From an uncultured Erysipelotrichales bacterium (GTDB lineage Bacteria; Bacillota_I; Bacilli_A; Erysipelotrichales; Coprobacillaceae), in assembly GCA_910579135.1 (NCBI GenBank), contig CAJTTM010000021.1, positions 1 to 42,765 on the forward strand: 42,765 bases of DNA, given 5' to 3'. The notes beneath the pieces were generated by a model. The model did not search any database, had not been told where the DNA came from, and saw only the letters and a list, made by a program, of their open reading frames with translations. Position numbers and translations under genes: made by a program. Shown here piece after piece: positions 39,912 to 42,765 of this stretch. The first letter of the stretch is position 1; each line of letters begins with the position of its first letter.

Positions 39912-42765
39912 ATGAATATATCAAGAAAAGTTATGAATTATAGATTTAAATTTTTTATTGTTATAGCTTTGATATTGAGTTTAGCGATGCCATTATCGCA
40001 ATTAGAAAATATTGATGCAGCTACAACTGCAACTTGGAATGATGATATTAATGAATGGAAAAGCTATGGACAAAACGGATGGACTGAGACAAAAGCAGAT
40101 GTTCCAAAATGGAGTGGTACAAATGCAGTGGCTAGTCAAAGTGGTGATCCAGCTACGAATCCACTTGCAATTCCAACTCAATTAGCATCTGAAAAGGTGA
40201 CTTATAACCAGATGAATCAAATGAGTGATGGAAGTTGGTGTTTAGAAATGCCTAAAGAAGTTGAAGAAGATGTTGTTTATTATGCTATCTATTCACCAGA
40301 ACAATTACGTTATGCAATGACTAGAGGATATAATATTAAACTTATGAGAGACTTGGATATGGCAGGAAACAAAGGAGTTTCTTGGAGTTCAGTTGCTTTA
40401 AATAATAAAGTTTTTATTGATGGGAATGAGCATACTATTTATAATTTGAATGGAGGTTGTTTAGTTTCATCTTGGACTCAACCTGTTATTGTAAAGGATC
40501 TTAAAGTTTCTTCAGCCTATATAGATCAAGGATTGTTTGGAAGAAGTTCAAGTAATACATATATATCAATGGAAGATGTTTCATTAGAACATGCAATTGT
40601 GACTAGTGGTAATAGTCATATAGGTGGTTTAATAAGTGCAGCTTATTATCGTAGAAGTGGTTCTTTTGCGAGAGTTTATGCAAATCATTGTCATACCAAA
40701 AATGTATATGTTTATAATACAAGTGGTGCATGTTCTGGAAATATTTTTGGACCTATTAGTGGTTATGTAGAAAATTGTTATGCAATTGATGGAACAATGA
40801 GAACAGGGAATCATTCAGGTTCATTTACATCTTGTGCAGGAAATTATGTTATTCAAAATTGTTTTACAAATGTAAGAGCCTATGCTTCTGGTAATACAGG
40901 TGCTTTTGTAGGGCATGTAGAAGATAGTGCATATACACCTGGTGGAGATGGTGTGACTAAGTTTATTAATTGTTATGCAGCTGGTTTTGTAGAAGGTAAT
41001 AGTAACTTGGGAGGCTTTGTTGCAGGAGCAGGGACTTGTGAAGGTTATGCAACAAATTTCTTATTTGAAAACTGTTATAGTACAGCAATGGTAGGTATGT
41101 TAAATAATGGACAAAATCAAGGTGGTTTTATTGGTCAACAAGAAGTCAATTCTACATCCACAATTCGTAATTGTTATGCAGCAGGTGAAGTAGGAGCTTT
41201 AGGTACTGATTTAAATAATGCATCGTTGCCTATGGGTGGTTTTGTTGGAAGAGTAACAGGAACTTTGAATTTAGATCATTGTTATTATGATAAGCAAACA
41301 ACTGCAATGAAAGAAAAATCTGGTCATGCAAATGCAAATGGACTATTAACTCAAGAACTTATGAAGACATTACCTGATGGAAAATCAGCTAGTGAAAGTG
41401 CTTGGGCAGTGACAGATGGAACATATCCACAATTAAAGATTTTCGCAAATAATAAAGATTATACAGGAGAAGATAAAAATATTGCTGATGCTTATTCTAA
41501 AGCTTCGGTATGTACAGCTATTTTATATCCTTCTAATGTTAGTGAAAGTGATTTTGAAAAGATTGATAAAACAGATTATGATACAGTACGTAGTTTGCGT
41601 TTCTTGTTCCCACTTACAAATAATACTCTTGCGAATACGACAGGCTCATATGATATTTCATGGATAAGTGATGGAAAGAAATGTGAAGTTGAAGATATGA
41701 CTGATGCGGATATAGTTGTTATTAAGTCAGAAGATTCGAAGAATCCTAATGATGACTATTCAGTTATTAGTTTGGCTCCAGGTATAAGTATGGTAACAGT
41801 TAATGTTGAAAAGAATGGGGTCATTGGACAACGTCAATTAAGACTTGTTCCAACTTCTGCAATTACTATGGTTCAAAATACAGAAAGTGATGTTACATCT
41901 GGACTGGATGCGCTGATTTATGCTGTTCCTGATGGAGAAAGAACTGATGAAAGTTTAAATGTTAATTATTTGACTTATAAGGAAGTTAATTATGATCATA
42001 GAATAGGAATGTTTTTTGCAACTGGAAATGAAATGGGACAAAATGTTCAAAAACAAGGTTTGGAAGGTATTGAACAAAACACAGTTGATCAATTTACCTC
42101 TGTTGCTTTAAATGAACAACCAGGTGGAACAGTTATTATATCTGTTCAAAAAAAAGTCGCAAATGGAGAGTTAGAAGAATTAACTATCAATGATGATTTC
42201 GTTAAGCTTTTTACTGGAAAAAGAGCTGCATTATCTAAAGATATTGGTGAATATTATATTAATTATCGTTGGTATTTGAATAGTAATAATGTGGGAAGTA
42301 ATAGTGGATATTTACAAACAAGAAAGAAACTTACGATTTTACCAGCAGTTACACCAGTTTTCTATCGTAACTATGATAAAAAAGATAAAACAGAGGTTGT
42401 TCTTGAAGCAGGAAGTATACCTGAAAATCAAAAAGCATTGTACTATAAAAACGGAGATAAATTAGAAATTTTACCAAATAATCCCGAAAGAAAAGGATAT
42501 GACTTTGTGGGATGGTCATTAGATCGTGAAGGATTTGGTGATAATGAAACGTTGAAGATTGATAAAGATAGCTCTATTGATACAGATTGGTCTAATGATA
42601 ATTATAAAGTTCCACTTTATGCAATATGGAAAGCTAAGAAAGTATCCGTAGAATATCAGAATAAAGACGGTGAATCAATTAAAGAAGAACAAGATACTGA
42701 TCAGCCAATTAAATTACCAAAAGAAGAACCAAAGAAACCAGGATATTCATTTACAGGATGGACAC
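39912..42765 (+). CDS. Large secreted surface protein with GLUG-type and InlB-type repeats (3' end beyond the window)
   Basis: Open frame of 951 codons with no stop, cut by the window end. Residues 1-36 are a signal peptide (hydrophobic FFIVIALILSLAMPL, cleavage after IDA). Residues about 130-470 form a repeated structure with GGFVG/GGFIG or GGLIS cores and NCY segments (FINCYAAGFVEGNSNLGGFV, FENCYSTAMVGML, IRNCYAAGEVGA), i.e. GLUG-like repeats. Residues about 520-780 look like Ig-type beta domains. From about 820 InlB B-repeat-like units follow (YDFVGWS ... VPLYAIWKAKK; YSFTGWT). A cell-wall anchor is expected downstream. ATG at 39912 follows GGAAGGAG. Adhesin or carbohydrate-binding role is likely, target unknown. 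Confidence 0.88.
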   Translation, partial: MNISRKVMNYRFKFFIVIALILSLAMPLSQLENIDAATTATWNDDINEWKSYGQNGWTETKADVPKWSGTNAVASQSGDPATNPLAIPTQLASEKVTYNQMNQMSDGSWCLEMPKEVEEDVVYYAIYSPEQLRYAMTRGYNIKLMRDLDMAGNKGVSWSSVALNNKVFIDGNEHTIYNLNGGCLVSSWTQPVIVKDLKVSSAYIDQGLFGRSSSNTYISMEDVSLEHAIVTSGNSHIGGLISAAYYRRSGSFARVYANHCHTKNVYVYNTSGACSGNIFGPISGYVENCYAIDGTMRTGNHSGSFTSCAGNYVIQNCFTNVRAYASGNTGAFVGHVEDSAYTPGGDGVTKFINCYAAGFVEGNSNLGGFVAGAGTCEGYATNFLFENCYSTAMVGMLNNGQNQGGFIGQQEVNSTSTIRNCYAAGEVGALGTDLNNASLPMGGFVGRVTGTLNLDHCYYDKQTTAMKEKSGHANANGLLTQELMKTLPDGKSASESAWAVTDGTYPQLKIFANNKDYTGEDKNIADAYSKASVCTAILYPSNVSESDFEKIDKTDYDTVRSLRFLFPLTNNTLANTTGSYDISWISDGKKCEVEDMTDADIVVIKSEDSKNPNDDYSVISLAPGISMVTVNVEKNGVIGQRQLRLVPTSAITMVQNTESDVTSGLDALIYAVPDGERTDESLNVNYLTYKEVNYDHRIGMFFATGNEMGQNVQKQGLEGIEQNTVDQFTSVALNEQPGGTVIISVQKKVANGELEELTINDDFVKLFTGKRAALSKDIGEYYINYRWYLNSNNVGSNSGYLQTRKKLTILPAVTPVFYRNYDKKDKTEVVLEAGSIPENQKALYYKNGDKLEILPNNPERKGYDFVGWSLDREGFGDNETLKIDKDSSIDTDWSNDNYKVPLYAIWKAKKVSVEYQNKDGESIKEEQDTDQPIKLPKEEPKKPGYSFTGWT

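Noticed and set aside
40629..40814. Minus-strand frame rich in Cys, Thr and Ile
   Set aside because: Antisense to the GLUG-type repeats of the surface protein; the repeats explain its composition.
40040..41330. CRISPR-like or tandem DNA repeats in the surface gene
   Set aside because: The repeats are at protein level (GGFVG/NCY units) and vary in sequence and spacing, so they are protein domains, not a CRISPR array.
41482..41667. Plus-strand frame of 61 codons
   Set aside because: It is an out-of-frame shadow within the surface protein, which stays open in another frame to the window end.

Overview
The window reads as low-GC Firmicutes (Bacillota) chromosome. Genes are strongly A+T rich, Shine-Dalgarno sites are AGGAGG-like, many start sites sit behind a TTGACA/TATAAT-type promoter, and intrinsic terminators are compact. 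The gene content (pepF, rapZ-whiA, a mannose-family PTS with GntR control, AI-2E-type transporter, MATE pumps, Rpn nuclease, GLUG/InlB-type surface protein) suggests a gut anaerobe of the Erysipelotrichia/Coprobacillaceae type (Thomasclavelia or Coprobacillus-like). That placement is inference from gene content, not from a marker gene.

Layout. 1-2195: tail of an upstream terminator and a PAS/GGDEF/GAF signalling protein. 2197-3528: a preQ1-I riboswitch controlling a QueT-type transporter and a radical-SAM protein that fits queuine lyase, i.e. salvage of queuosine precursors. 3583-9631: a PerM/AI-2E-type membrane protein, a small membrane protein, then on the minus strand two MATE transporters and an M24 aminopeptidase. 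9820-14325: a membrane-bound Xre regulator, oligoendopeptidase F, two poorly characterised proteins including a lipoprotein, and a PTS-IIB-like protein. 14338-16918: YdjC deacetylase (minus), then rdgB-trmL-DUF1461. 16960-18500: an Rpn nuclease gene and the decayed end of a surface protein. 18639-24887: gpmI, then a run of a thioredoxin-like lipoprotein, a zinc-ribbon membrane protein, a HAD phosphatase, hisC, ppaX and trxB, tightly packed with overlaps. 24962-31521: a block with a mannose-family PTS (IIC-IID-IIA-IIB), its GntR regulator, a divergent SIS-domain sugar isomerase/deglycase sharing the same operator palindrome, and a third MATE protein. 31733-35352: rapZ-whiA (no yvcK between them), a small Xre protein, a small membrane protein and a zinc-ribbon/DUF5050 protein. 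35444-37812: murF-ddl. 37894-39785: an ECF-type sigma factor with an RsgI-like anti-sigma factor that carries three PepSY repeats. 39912-end: the first 951 codons of a large secreted GLUG/InlB-repeat surface protein that runs off the window.

How it works together. The hisC-ppaX-trxB / rapZ-whiA order resembles the B. subtilis ppaX/his/trxB/yvcJKL neighbourhood, interrupted here by the PTS block, which suggests an accessory insertion. The PTS and the SIS enzyme look like one uptake-and-cleavage pathway for an amino-sugar or Amadori-type compound, switched by GntR at TGTATATACA sites. The sigma/anti-sigma pair next to a giant surface protein suggests envelope or extracellular sensing. No tRNA, rRNA, CRISPR array, insertion sequence or phage gene was recognised.
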